A stretch of DNA of 64,000 nt, from positions 62,001-126,000 of the forward strand of contig CAKTNP010000003.1 of NCBI GenBank assembly GCA_934589155.1, read 5' to 3'. The DNA is from an uncultured Oscillospiraceae bacterium (GTDB lineage: Bacteria > Bacillota > Clostridia > Oscillospirales > Oscillospiraceae). The notes under the pieces were generated by a model. The model was not told where the DNA came from. It saw only the letters and a program-made list of their open reading frames with translations, and searched no databases. Position numbers and translations under genes: made by a program. This document shows positions 8,063-16,099 of the stretch, piece after piece (positions within the stretch are counted from its first letter, which is position 1; each line of letters begins with the position of its first letter).

Positions 8063-8226
8063 CTTTTCAGGAAAGCGGCCTTGTGCCCGCCGAAGGATTA
8101 AAAGTCTCAGGTATCCCCCGTGGGGATGGGACTGAAAAGTGGAGGACTCTCTGGAGAACACATTGAGTTGTGTGCCGAAGGTGCAAAGCGGCCTGCCGCT
8201 GAATCTCTCAGGCAAATGGACAGAGA
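8063..8226 (+). ncRNA. Tandem glycine riboswitch (two aptamers)
   Basis: Aptamer 1 spans 8063-8139, with P1 formed by CTTTTCAG and CTGAAAAG and core elements GCCGAAGGA and TCTCAGGTA. Aptamer 2 spans 8148-8226, with P1 TCTCTG/CAGAGA and the near-consensus core GCCGAAGGTGCAAAG, AATCTCTCAGGCAAA, TGGACAGAGA. The 8-nt linker between aptamers is typical of the cooperative double form. A terminator hairpin with a T run follows at 8269-8299, so control is probably at transcription elongation. The target is glyA. Confidence 0.93.
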
Positions 8227-8268
8227 CGCGATCGGCCGGTTTCCGGCTGTGCTTTGCGGCGCTTTTGT

Positions 8269-8299
8269 GCGGTCCTCCTTAGGATCGCATATTTTTTTG
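8269..8299 (+). terminator. Riboswitch expression-platform terminator
   Basis: The stem GCGGTCCT/AGGATCGC (one G-U pair) has loop CCTT and is followed by ATATTTTTTT. It lies between the second aptamer and the glyA ribosome site, as expected for glycine-controlled readthrough. The sequence alone does not show whether glycine turns it on or off. Confidence 0.75.
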
Positions 8300-8323
8300 T
8301 ATTTTTAGAAAGAGGGAACGATC

Positions 8324-9577
8324 ATGTACGGTAAATTGCTGGATTCCATTGGCTTTGTAAAGGACTTTGACCCGGATGTGGCGGCCATGATGGACCGGGA
8401 ACTGCTGCGCCAGCAGAACGGCCTGGAGCTTATCGCCTCCGAGAACTTCGCATCCCCGGCGGTGATCGCCGCCATGGGCTCCATCCTCACCAATAAGTAT
8501 GCCGAGGGCCTGCCCGGCAAGCGCTATTACGGCGGCTGCCAGTATGTGGACGAGTTGGAGAGCCTATGCATCCAGCGGGCCAAGGATCTGTTCGGCGCAG
8601 AGTTTGCCAATGTGCAGCCCCATTCCGGCGCCCAGGCCAACGCTGCCGTGGAGTTGGCTCTGCTGCAGCCCGGCGACACCCTCATGGGCATGAGCCTGGC
8701 CAACGGCGGCCACCTGACCCACGGCAGCCCCGCCAACATCTCCGGCAAGTACTACAACGTGGTCTCCTACGGCGTCAACGCCGAGACCGGCCGCATCGAC
8801 TATGACGAGATCCGGGACCTGGCCAAGAAGGCCCAGCCCAGGCTCATCATCGCCGGCGCCTCCGCCTATCCTCGGGCCATCGATTTCAAGCTCTTTGCGG
8901 ACATCGCCCATGAGGTGGGCGCCGTTCTCATGGTGGATATGGCCCACATTGCCGGTCTGGTGGCCGGCGGCGTCCACCAGAGCCCCGTTCCCTATGCGGA
9001 TATCGTTACCACCACCACCCACAAGACCCTCCGGGGCCCCCGGGGCGGCCTGATCCTGGCCAAAGAGGAGTTTGCCAAGAAGCTGAATTCCGCCGTGTTC
9101 CCCGGTACCCAGGGCGGCCCTCTGGAGCATGTCATTGCCGCCAAGGCCGTGTGCCTGAAGGAGGCCATGTCTCCGGAGTTCAAGGTCTACGCCCAGAACA
9201 TTGTGAAAAACGCCAAGGTCCTGGCCCAGGGCCTTTTGGACGAGGGCTTTGACCTGGTCACCGGCGGCACGGATAACCACCTGATGCTGGCAGACCTGCG
9301 GCCCATGCACATCACGGGCAAAGAGCTGCAGAACCGGCTGGACGAGAACCACATCACCCTGAACAAGAACGCCATCCCCAACGATCCGGAGAAGCCCGCC
9401 GTCACCAGCGGCGTCCGGGTGGGCACGGCGGCGGTCACAACCCGGGGCCTGGGCGAGGAAGAGATGAAGCGGATTGCCCACTGCATCGGCATGACGGCCC
9501 GGGATTTCGAGGGCACGGCCCAGGAGGTCAAGGCCACCGTTGCCGAGATCTGCCGGAAGTTCCCCCTGTATCGGTAA
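8324..9577 (+). CDS. glyA: Serine hydroxymethyltransferase
   Basis: This PLP enzyme interconverts serine plus THF with glycine plus 5,10-methylene-THF. The 417-aa product has the family signatures [13 protein letters not shown] and [11 protein letters not shown], and the PLP lysine motif [14 protein letters not shown] with Lys at residue 234. The start at 8324 follows AAAGAGGG. The tandem glycine riboswitch directly upstream ties its expression to the glycine pool, and a strong terminator lies just downstream, so it is monocistronic. Confidence 0.98.
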   Translation: MYGKLLDSIGFVKDFDPDVAAMMDRELLRQQNGLELIASENFASPAVIAAMGSILTNKYAEGLPGKRYYGGCQYVDELESLCIQRAKDLFGAEFANVQPHSGAQANAAVELALLQPGDTLMGMSLANGGHLTHGSPANISGKYYNVVSYGVNAETGRIDYDEIRDLAKKAQPRLIIAGASAYPRAIDFKLFADIAHEVGAVLMVDMAHIAGLVAGGVHQSPVPYADIVTTTTHKTLRGPRGGLILAKEEFAKKLNSAVFPGTQGGPLEHVIAAKAVCLKEAMSPEFKVYAQNIVKNAKVLAQGLLDEGFDLVTGGTDNHLMLADLRPMHITGKELQNRLDENHITLNKNAIPNDPEKPAVTSGVRVGTAAVTTRGLGEEEMKRIAHCIGMTARDFEGTAQEVKATVAEICRKFPLYR

Positions 9578-9580
9578 ACG

Positions 9581-9615
9581 AACATCCCCCGGATGTGTAT
9601 CCGGGGGATGTTTTC
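9581..9615 (+). terminator. Intrinsic terminator of glyA
   Basis: The stem ACATCCCCCGGA/TCCGGGGGATGT has a 6-nt loop and is followed by TTTTC. It sits 4 nt after the glyA stop and abuts the convergent gene. Confidence 0.88.
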
Positions 9616-10142
9616 TATCTTCGGAGGATCTGATTCAAGAATTGGACAAAGCGGGGGTCCTGATCCAGCTGCACCTGGGTAAGGCCGTAGCTTCGGATCC
9701 GGCTGCCCAGCTCCTCCCGGAGCATGGCCCGGTATTCGGCATCCTCCGAGTATTCGTGCAGGGTACATAGACCCTGGCCTGCGGCGGAACGAAGGGCGGC
9801 GAAAAGGTCGGGAATTTTCTCCTCCCGGATCACCGTGACGGCATGGGGGCACACCAGCTCCGGCTCCCAGCCGGTCTGGCCTTCCAGAAAGTCCTCCTCT
9901 GAAACGGCGTAAAGAGAACAGCTTTTTCCCCCATATACCCGCTGAAAAGCCCCCGGATAGCACTCCCAGAGCTCCGGAATTCCCTTTTCTTCGTCCATAA
10001 GAAGGTCAAAATCGTCCTTCGGCGCCCCAAAACACAGGGCTGTGACCCGGGTCCGGATGGCGTAGACATAGGGAATCTTGTGGGTAGAACGGTGGGGGAT
10101 CAGCTCGGTCAGTCCCGGCGTTTGGGAGGCGTGGTAAAGCAT
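9615..10142 (-). CDS. Hypothetical protein with an LYHAS-type N-terminus
   Basis: The product is 175 aa, soluble, with no signal peptide. The N-terminus MLYHASQTPGLTELIPHRST followed by KIPYVYAIRTRVTALCF resembles small clostridial proteins of unknown function that begin LYHGS and carry a PYVYAT-like second strand. That pattern is loosely reminiscent of ADP-ribosyltransferase-like folds, but I cannot support an enzymatic call. The rest is mixed alpha/beta with an acidic middle (KDDFDLLMDEEKG). The start at 10142 has AAGGAG upstream. It lies downstream of the metG terminator, so it is probably expressed alone. Confidence 0.7.
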   Translation of the reverse strand: MLYHASQTPGLTELIPHRSTHKIPYVYAIRTRVTALCFGAPKDDFDLLMDEEKGIPELWECYPGAFQRVYGGKSCSLYAVSEEDFLEGQTGWEPELVCPHAVTVIREEKIPDLFAALRSAAGQGLCTLHEYSEDAEYRAMLREELGSRIRSYGLTQVQLDQDPRFVQFLNQILRR

Positions 10143-10170
10143 AGACGATTCTCCTTGTGTATTTTAAGTC

Positions 10171-10205
10171 GAAAAAGTCCCGCCTTTGCCATCAAAGGCG
10201 GGACT
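10171..10205 (-). terminator. Intrinsic terminator of metG
   Basis: A perfect 12-bp stem AGTCCCGCCTTT/AAAGGCGGGACT, read leftward, is followed by TTTTTC. It lies 10 nt after the metG stop. Confidence 0.9.
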
Positions 10206-10215
10206 GCTGTTTGGA

Positions 10216-12165
10216 TTACACCAGCCGGCTGCCGGCGGGGATCTTGTCGTCCAGCATTACGAGGTTCAGCTTGTCGCCCCGCTCCGCGCTGAGCAGCATG
10301 CCGCAGCTGAGCTGGCCCATCATCTTCCGGGGGGCCAGGTTGGTGACGGCGACCAGGGTCTTGCCCACCAGCTCCTCGGGCTTGTAGTACTTGGCAATGC
10401 CCGAGAGGATCTGCCGGGGGGTGCCGGTGCCGTCGTCCAGCTGGAACTTCAGGAGCTTCTCGCTCTTCTTCACGTTCTCGCAGGCCAGGACCTTCACCAC
10501 CGTCATTTCCACCTTCTCGAACTGGTCGAAGGCGATCTCCGGCAGAGGCTCCGGCAGAGGATCGGCCTGCGGGGCGGCAGGCTTGGCCGTCAGCTCCTCC
10601 AGCTCCTTCAGTTCCTTCTCGGCATCGATTCGGGGGAACAGGGCGGGGCCGGACACCACGGTGACGGTGCCGCTCAGAGCGCCGTAGGTCCCCAGAGCAT
10701 CCCAGCCCATGGGGGCGCCGCCCAGCCGCTTGCCGATCTCCTGGGCGGTGGCGGGCATGAAGGGGGTCAGCAGGCCGCCGCAGATCCGGATGGCCTCCAG
10801 CAGGTTGTACATGACCCGGGCCAGCCGGGCCTTTTTGCCCTCGTCCTTGCTGAGCTTCCAGGGCTCGTTCTCATCGATATACTTGTTGGCCCGAGAAATG
10901 ACCTTGAAGATCTCCCCCAGGGCGTTCTGGAAGGCGTACTTCTCCATCTGGGCCTCCACCCGGTCCCGGAGATTGGAGGCCAGGGCCATCAGCTCCCCGT
11001 CCTTCTCTTCGTCGGCCTCCTGGTCGGCGGGCAGCGTGCCGCCAAAGTACTTCTGCACCATTGCCACGGTCCGGGACACCAGGTTGCCCAGGTCGTTGGC
11101 CAGATCCGTGTTGATGCAGGAGATCAGAGCCTCGTTGGAGAAGTTGCCGTCGGAGCCGAAGGGGAAGGTCCGCAGCAGGAAGAACCGCAGCGCGTCGGTG
11201 GAGTACCGCTCCGCCAGCAGATAGGGGTCCACCACGTTGCCCTTGGATTTGGACATTTTGCCGCCGTCCAGCAGGAGCCAGCCGTGGCCGAAGACCTTCT
11301 TGGGCAGGGGCATGCCCATGCTCATGAGCATGGCGGGCCAGATGATGGAATGGAACCGGACGATCTCCTTGCCCACGAAGTGCACGTCGGCAGGCCAGAA
11401 CTTGTCGTAGTCGTTGTATTTCTCGTTCATGAAGCCCAGGGCGGTGCAGTAGTTGAACAGAGCGTCCACCCACACATAGACCACGTGGCCCGGGTCAAAG
11501 TCCACGGGCACGCCCCAGGTGAAGCTGGTCCGGGATACGCACAGATCCTCCAGACCGGGATCAATGAAGTTCTTCACCATTTCGTTGACCCGGCTCCGGG
11601 GCTCCAGAAAGTCGGTGTTTAAGAGAAGATCCCGAACGGGCTGGGCGTACTTGGACAGCCGGAAGAAGTAGGCCTCCTCCTCGGCGGGCTGGACCTCCCG
11701 GCCACAGTCCGGGCACTTGCCGTCCACCAGCTGGCTCTCGGTCCAGAAGGACTCGCAGGGGGTGCAGTACATACCCTTATAGGTGCCCTTGTAGATGTCT
11801 CCCTTTTCGTACATCTTCCGGAAGATCTTCTGAATGGCCTCCACATGATAGTCGTCGGTGGTGCGGATGAACCGGTCGTAGGAGATGTTCATGAGCTTCC
11901 ACAGGTCCAGGACGCCCTTCTCTCCGGTGACGATGTTGTCCACGAACTGCTTGGGGGTGACGCCTGCGGCCTTGGCCTTGTCCTCGATCTTCTGGCCGTG
12001 CTCATCGGTGCCGGTCAGGAACATGACGTCGTAGCCCTGGAGCCGTTTGTACCGGGCCATGGCGTCGGTGGCCACGGTGCAGTAGGTGTGGCCGATGTGG
12101 AGCTTGTCGGAAGGATAGTAGATGGGCGTGGTGATATAGAACCTGCCCTTGCATTTTTCACACAT
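10216..12165 (-). CDS. metG: Methionyl-tRNA synthetase
   Basis: This class I synthetase charges tRNA-Met. The 649-aa product has HIGH at 23-26, a zinc-knuckle region (CTPCESFWTESQL and GKCPDCGREV), KMSKS at 303-307, the anticodon-binding helical domain, and a C-terminal EMAP/Trbp111-type tRNA-binding domain (FDQFEKVEMTVVKV to the end). That arrangement is the usual Bacillus/Clostridium type. The start at 12165 follows AGGAGG. A TTGCTA-17-TATAAT promoter lies upstream with only about a 45-nt leader, so no T-box is present. Confidence 0.97.
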   Translation of the reverse strand: MCEKCKGRFYITTPIYYPSDKLHIGHTYCTVATDAMARYKRLQGYDVMFLTGTDEHGQKIEDKAKAAGVTPKQFVDNIVTGEKGVLDLWKLMNISYDRFIRTTDDYHVEAIQKIFRKMYEKGDIYKGTYKGMYCTPCESFWTESQLVDGKCPDCGREVQPAEEEAYFFRLSKYAQPVRDLLLNTDFLEPRSRVNEMVKNFIDPGLEDLCVSRTSFTWGVPVDFDPGHVVYVWVDALFNYCTALGFMNEKYNDYDKFWPADVHFVGKEIVRFHSIIWPAMLMSMGMPLPKKVFGHGWLLLDGGKMSKSKGNVVDPYLLAERYSTDALRFFLLRTFPFGSDGNFSNEALISCINTDLANDLGNLVSRTVAMVQKYFGGTLPADQEADEEKDGELMALASNLRDRVEAQMEKYAFQNALGEIFKVISRANKYIDENEPWKLSKDEGKKARLARVMYNLLEAIRICGGLLTPFMPATAQEIGKRLGGAPMGWDALGTYGALSGTVTVVSGPALFPRIDAEKELKELEELTAKPAAPQADPLPEPLPEIAFDQFEKVEMTVVKVLACENVKKSEKLLKFQLDDGTGTPRQILSGIAKYYKPEELVGKTLVAVTNLAPRKMMGQLSCGMLLSAERGDKLNLVMLDDKIPAGSRLV

Positions 12166-12218
12166 GGAATGACCTCCTAATGGGATCCGCCGGAAAAGCG
12201 GGAAATCTCGTAAATTTT

Positions 12219-12247
12219 ATTATATACAGACCGGGAAAAAATAGCAA
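12219..12247 (-). promoter_or_regulatory. Promoter of metG
   Basis: Read leftward, TTGCTA (12247-12242) and a perfect TATAAT (12224-12219) are separated by 17 nt. The short leader leaves no room for a T-box riboswitch. Confidence 0.72.
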
Positions 12248-12283
12248 GTCCAACGGGGCATTTTTCGGAAAAACCGGGATTTT

Positions 12284-13045
12284 TCAGGGGATCCGGTACA
12301 GACGCTTCCCGTTTTCAAAGGTGGCGTTCTCCGCCTCCTCCAGGGAAATGCCCCGGATCTCGGCCAGCTTTTCCGCCATGCGGTACACATAGCCGGGATC
12401 ATTCCGCCGCCCCCGGAAGGGCTCCGGGGCCATATAGGGGCAGTCGGTCTCGATAACGATCCGCTCCAGGGGAATGGCTGCCGCCGCCTCCAGGGCCCGC
12501 CGGGCGTTTTTGAAGGTCAGCACCCCGGTAAAGCCGATGTACCAGCCCCGGGCCACCAGGTATTCCGCCATTTCCCGGGAGCCGGAGAAGCAGTGGAACA
12601 CTCCCGTCACATCGGGAAATTCCGAGACGATCCGGAGCCCGTCCTCATGGGCCTCCCGCTCATGGATGATAACGGGCAGGTCCAGCTCCCGGGCCAGAGC
12701 CATCTGCTTTCGGAAGGCCTCCTGCTGGACCTCCCGGGGAATGTCCTCATAGTGATAGTCCAGGCCGATCTCCCCGATGGCCTTGACCCTGGGGCTTTGG
12801 GCCAGGCGGCGATAGGCCTCCATGGTGTCGTCGTTGACCTGGTCCGCATCGTCGGGGTGGCTGCCCACGGCGGCATAGATCCAGTGGTGCTTTTCTGCCA
12901 GGGCCAGGGCGGCCCGGGAAGAGGGCAGACTGCACCCCGGGTCCATGAGCAGTCCGATGCCCTTTTGGGGCAGCTCCCGCAGGAGGGTCTCCCGGTCCTC
13001 GTCGAACCGTGCGTCGTCCAGGTGGGCGTGGGTGTCAAACAGCAT
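12284..13045 (-). CDS. TatD family metal-dependent hydrolase
   Basis: The 253-aa TIM-barrel protein has DTHAHLDD at residues 4-11 (metal-binding His pair), IGEIGLDYHY, a conserved IHEREAHEDG, FHCFSGS and ETDCPYMAPEP near the C-terminus. The family acts as 3'-to-5' DNase/RNase with divalent metal. It is 12 nt downstream of mnmG, with an AAAAGAGGAA ribosome site, so the two are almost certainly cotranscribed. The next gene, metG, has its own promoter. TatD next to metG is a common Firmicute neighbourhood. Confidence 0.93.
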   Translation of the reverse strand: MLFDTHAHLDDARFDEDRETLLRELPQKGIGLLMDPGCSLPSSRAALALAEKHHWIYAAVGSHPDDADQVNDDTMEAYRRLAQSPRVKAIGEIGLDYHYEDIPREVQQEAFRKQMALARELDLPVIIHEREAHEDGLRIVSEFPDVTGVFHCFSGSREMAEYLVARGWYIGFTGVLTFKNARRALEAAAAIPLERIVIETDCPYMAPEPFRGRRNDPGYVYRMAEKLAEIRGISLEEAENATFENGKRLYRIP

Positions 13046-13057
13046 AAGATTCCTCTT

Positions 13058-14929
13058 TTACAGATCGTTTTGTTCCAGATAAATGAGCAGCACGGCAATG
13101 TCCGCCGGGCTGACTCCGGAGATCCGCTCCGCCTGTCCCAGGGACAGGGGCCGGATCTCCGACAGCTTCTGCCGGGCCTCCAGCCGCAGCCCGCCGATGG
13201 ACTCATAGTCCAGGTCCGGGGGCAGCTTGTGAGCTTCCTCCCGGCGGAATTCCTCCACCTGCCGCAGCTGCCGGGTGAGATACCCGGCATATTTCAGCTG
13301 GATCTCCACCTGACCGGTGACGGCCTTGGGAAGCTCCGGCCGCTCCTTGTCAAAGGGCGCCAGGTCCTCATAGCCCAGCTGGGGCCGCCGGACCAGATCC
13401 GCCAGCCGGGCGGAGCCGGATACCGGCGCCGTGCCCGCTTTAAGGAGCAGATCGTTCAGCTCCGGGCTTTCCGAGAGGCCCGTGGATTCCAGCCGTCGGA
13501 TCTCCCGGCGGACGGCCTCGTATTTCTCCTCCACCGCCCGGAGCCGCTCCGGGGGCACCAGCCCCACCCGGCAGCCCGTGGGGGTCAGCCGCTGGTCGGC
13601 ATTGTCCTGCCGGTGGAGCAGCCGGTATTCGGACCGGCTGGTCATGATCCGATAGGGCTCTTCGGTGCCCTTGGTCACCAGATCGTCAATGAGGATCCCG
13701 ATGTACCCCATGTCCCGGGTCAGGATCATGGGGGGTTCACCCTTGAGCTTCAGGGCGGCATTGATCCCGGCCACTAAACCCTGGGCAGCCGCCTCCTCAT
13801 AGCCGGAGGTGCCGTTGAACTGGCCCGCCCCGTAGAGACCGGAGATCTTCTTGGTTTCCAGGGTGGGCAGCAGCTCCGTGGGGTCTACGCAGTCATATTC
13901 GATGGCATAGGCCGGGCGCATGACCTCCGCCTGTTCCAGCCCCACTACGGTGTGGAGCATTTGCAGCTGCACGTCCTCCGGCATGGAGGAGGAAAAGCCC
14001 TGGATGTACCACTCGTCGGTGCCCAGGCCGCAAGGCTCCAAAAACAGCTGGTGCCGCTGCTTTTCGGCGAAGCGGACCACCTTGGTCTCAATGCTGGGGC
14101 AGTACCGGGGCCCCACCCCCACAATGGTGCCGTCGTAAATGGGGCTTCTGCCCAGATTCTCCCGGATGATCCGGTGGGTCTCCGGGTTGGTATAGGTCAG
14201 GTAACACACCGCCCGGTTCTCCGGGGCCTTTTCCGTGGTGAAGGAGAAGGGTTCCGGATCCTCGTCCCCGGGCTGGGGCTCCATTTTGGAAAAATCAATG
14301 CTCCGGCGGTTGACCCGAGGGGGCGTGCCGGTCTTGAACCGCCGCATGGACAGTCCCAGGTCCCGGAGACAGTCCGTCAGCCCCTCGGCGGCATGCATAC
14401 CGTCGGGGCCGGAGGGATAGGCGCAGTCTCCGATGAAAACCTCTCCCTGCAAATAGGTCCCCGTGGCCAGGATCACCGCCCGGACCCGGTATTCGCCCCC
14501 CAGCTGGGTCCGGACCCCGGTGACGGCGCCGTTTTGGGTGAGAATTTCCGTGACCATAGCCTGCTTCAGGTCCAGATTTTCTTGAATCTCCAGCACGTGC
14601 TTCATGTGCTCCTGGTATTTTCTCCGGTCCGCCTGGGCCCGAAGGGAGTGGACTGCGGGACCCTTGCCCCGGTTCAGCATCCGGTACTGGATGCAGCAGG
14701 CATCGGCGGCCCTGCCCATTTCGCCCCCCAGGGCGTCCAGCTCCCGGACCAGGTGGCCCTTGCCGGTGCCGCCGATGGCGGGGTTGCAGGGCATGTTGCC
14801 CACGGCGTCCAGATTGATGGTAAAGATCACGGTGCGGAGCCCCAGCCGGGCGGCGGCCAGAGCCGCCTCGATCCCCGCGTGCCCGGCGCCGATCACCGCA
14901 ATGTCATATTCTCCCATGAAATATCCCAT
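13058..14929 (-). CDS. mnmG: tRNA uridine-5-carboxymethylaminomethyl modification enzyme MnmG
   Basis: With MnmE this FAD enzyme installs the carboxymethylaminomethyl group at wobble U34. The 623-aa length fits. The N-terminal FAD-binding motif is [19 protein letters not shown], followed by [24 protein letters not shown], and the C-terminal MnmE-binding region runs to YLEQNDL. The start at 14929 has GGAGG at 7-nt spacing; an in-frame ATG four codons later is possible. The promoter lies inside the terminator of the upstream XRE gene. mnmE is not in the window. Confidence 0.97.
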   Translation of the reverse strand: MGYFMGEYDIAVIGAGHAGIEAALAAARLGLRTVIFTINLDAVGNMPCNPAIGGTGKGHLVRELDALGGEMGRAADACCIQYRMLNRGKGPAVHSLRAQADRRKYQEHMKHVLEIQENLDLKQAMVTEILTQNGAVTGVRTQLGGEYRVRAVILATGTYLQGEVFIGDCAYPSGPDGMHAAEGLTDCLRDLGLSMRRFKTGTPPRVNRRSIDFSKMEPQPGDEDPEPFSFTTEKAPENRAVCYLTYTNPETHRIIRENLGRSPIYDGTIVGVGPRYCPSIETKVVRFAEKQRHQLFLEPCGLGTDEWYIQGFSSSMPEDVQLQMLHTVVGLEQAEVMRPAYAIEYDCVDPTELLPTLETKKISGLYGAGQFNGTSGYEEAAAQGLVAGINAALKLKGEPPMILTRDMGYIGILIDDLVTKGTEEPYRIMTSRSEYRLLHRQDNADQRLTPTGCRVGLVPPERLRAVEEKYEAVRREIRRLESTGLSESPELNDLLLKAGTAPVSGSARLADLVRRPQLGYEDLAPFDKERPELPKAVTGQVEIQLKYAGYLTRQLRQVEEFRREEAHKLPPDLDYESIGGLRLEARQKLSEIRPLSLGQAERISGVSPADIAVLLIYLEQNDL

Positions 14930-14973
14930 AGGGCTGCCTCCAGGAATACTGAAATTCTTTTACGATACCGGTT

Positions 14974-15002
14974 ATTATAGCAAAACTTCCGGAAAATCAC
15001 AA
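14974..15002 (-). promoter_or_regulatory. Promoter of mnmG-tatD
   Basis: Read leftward, TTGTGA (15002-14997) and TATAAT (14979-14974) are spaced by 17 nt. The -35 lies in the loop of the terminator hairpin at 14982-15015. Confidence 0.68.
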
Positions 15003-15015
15003 GGTTTTCCGGAAG
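14982..15015 (-). terminator. Intrinsic terminator of the XRE gene
   Basis: A perfect 11-bp stem CTTCCGGAAAA/TTTTCCGGAAG, read leftward, is followed by TTTTGC. It is superimposed on the mnmG promoter. Confidence 0.72.
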
Positions 15016-15030
15016 ACTTTACATAATGTG

Positions 15031-15339
15031 TTATTGTTTCAGGTCCTTGACCAGGGCAATCAGATGGTCGAGCTGGTCGCTCCGCAGGCCCTTTGCGGCC
15101 TCAAAAAGCTCCTTTGCTTTTATGGGGTCTGGCTGATCCGTGGAGAAAAATTCCTCGGGGGTAAGACCAAAATAGTCGCAGATGTAAAAGAACATGGTCA
15201 AAGAGGGCAGATTCACGCCGTTTTCGATGTTGTTAATATAGCCGGCGCTTTGTCCCAGGGACAGGCTCATGTCCCGGGCGGAGACCCCTTTTTTCATCCG
15301 AAGCTCTATCATTCGCTGGGCAAACTGCTCTTTCTCCAT
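15031..15339 (-). CDS. XRE family helix-turn-helix transcriptional regulator
   Basis: The 102-aa protein is a single HTH_3 domain (about residues 7-62: FAQRMIELRMKKGVSARDMS then LGQSAGYINNIENGVNLPS) with a short helical tail that may dimerise. The start at 15339 is preceded by GAGGTG. It faces two small rightward genes, and palindromes lie in the shared control region, so it is probably an autoregulator that also controls the divergent unit. The target remains inferred. Confidence 0.87.
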   Translation of the reverse strand: MEKEQFAQRMIELRMKKGVSARDMSLSLGQSAGYINNIENGVNLPSLTMFFYICDYFGLTPEEFFSTDQPDPIKAKELFEAAKGLRSDQLDHLIALVKDLKQ

Positions 15340-15356
15340 GGAATCACCTCATTTCT

Positions 15357-15395
15357 GTACAATTGTACTATACGAAATTTACAAATACGTATAGT
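15357..15395. promoter_or_regulatory. Putative operators of the XRE regulator
   Basis: Two symmetric sites lie just upstream of the XRE start: the perfect 12-bp palindrome GTACAATTGTAC (15357-15368) and the inverted repeat ACTATACG...CGTATAGT (15367-15395, 8-bp arms, 13-nt spacer). They overlap the XRE start side and sit 18 nt from the divergent -35. Confidence 0.5.
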
Positions 15396-15412
15396 TTAAT
15401 TAGCAATTTTTA

Positions 15413-15441
15413 TTGACATATATATTTAAAGTAGTTATAAT
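15413..15441 (+). promoter_or_regulatory. Perfect-consensus sigma-A promoter
   Basis: TTGACA (15413-15418), a 17-nt spacer and TATAAT (15436-15441) match the consensus exactly. It drives the 61-aa and 82-aa genes rightward. A promoter this strong next to a repressor gene suggests repression by the XRE protein. Confidence 0.85.
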
Positions 15442-15499
15442 GAAGAAAACTAGCGGGTTAGGCTAGAGAATACCGGCTTGTGAAAGGAGGTGTGGAAGG

Positions 15500-15685
15500 A
15501 TGGCGCGTTGTTATTATCTTGACTACAAAAGCAATAGCTTATTCGGAAACGCAAACGACAAGTACCTATGTAAGCTTTGCGGCAGACAGTTTGATGTCAA
15601 TGACCCCCAGGTGAAATTTACCTGCAATCCGGACTACGGCGAAGAATACAAGAAGTGTCCCATCTATCAAAGCAGGCGGTATTGA
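15500..15685 (+). CDS. Small cysteine-rich (putative zinc ribbon) protein
   Basis: The product is 61 aa and basic. The Cys pattern CKLC then, 17 residues later, C with a further C at KKCP suggests a four-Cys zinc site (residues about 24-54). Aromatic residues dominate the N-terminus (MARCYYLDYKSNSLFG). The ribosome site GAAAGGAGGTG is near perfect. It is the first gene after a consensus promoter divergent from the XRE regulator. I recognise the type as a recurring clostridial small protein but know no function. Confidence 0.75.
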   Translation: MARCYYLDYKSNSLFGNANDKYLCKLCGRQFDVNDPQVKFTCNPDYGEEYKKCPIYQSRRY

Positions 15686-15732
15686 TTGCGGGACTAAGGA
15701 ACAGAGCCAGATAGAAGGGAGAATTTCAGAAT

Positions 15733-15981
15733 ATGGGGATCGTGGGCACTGCTATTCTAGTAATTGCAGGTATAAGCGCTGCAGGGATTTTCCTAAAATG
15801 CTCAGTAATGGGATTCGTATATGTTTGGGTCTGCAGTTGGACGGGCTATTGGAGCGAATGCTTTGATGAAGCACATGTTAGTCATTTCCTATGTATGGTT
15901 GACGCAATTCTAGGCCTTCCTGGAGCGGTATTGGCGTTCATTGTCAGTATTCCTACATTGCATTTTTTGAGCTGGTTCTAG
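15733..15981 (+). CDS. Small membrane protein, hypothetical
   Basis: The product is 82 aa with a hydrophobic N-terminal helix (GIVGTAILVIAGISAAGIF), a central Cys/Trp/aromatic stretch (CSWTGYWSECF) and a C-terminal helix (LPGAVLAFIVSIPTLHFLSWF). AAGGGAG lies about 11 nt upstream of the ATG. It follows the 61-aa gene by 47 nt and probably shares its transcript. No family is recognised. Confidence 0.55.
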   Translation: MGIVGTAILVIAGISAAGIFLKCSVMGFVYVWVCSWTGYWSECFDEAHVSHFLCMVDAILGLPGAVLAFIVSIPTLHFLSWF

Positions 15982-16026
15982 TTACAACCTGACGCAGTCC
16001 ACGGATTGCCCATATGCTGGATACAA

Positions 16027-16065
16027 AAAAGTTCCGTTCACCCGCAAAAGGCGAACGGAACTTTT
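16027..16065. terminator. Bidirectional intrinsic terminator
   Basis: The stem AAAAGTTCCGTTC/GAACGGAACTTTT is flanked by A and T tracts on both sides. It lies between the convergent 82-aa gene and the glucokinase gene. Confidence 0.88.
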
Positions 16066-16099
16066 CTTATGGATTGGAAACGCTTTGAAGGTCTGCCGG

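Noticed and set aside
12165..12283. T-box riboswitch before metG
   Set aside because: The promoter leaves only about 45 nt of leader and no T-box sequence or specifier stem is present.
12593..14980. Long rightward open frames (394 and 342 aa) opposite tatD and mnmG
   Set aside because: Same cause: both lie entirely antisense to genes with full signatures.
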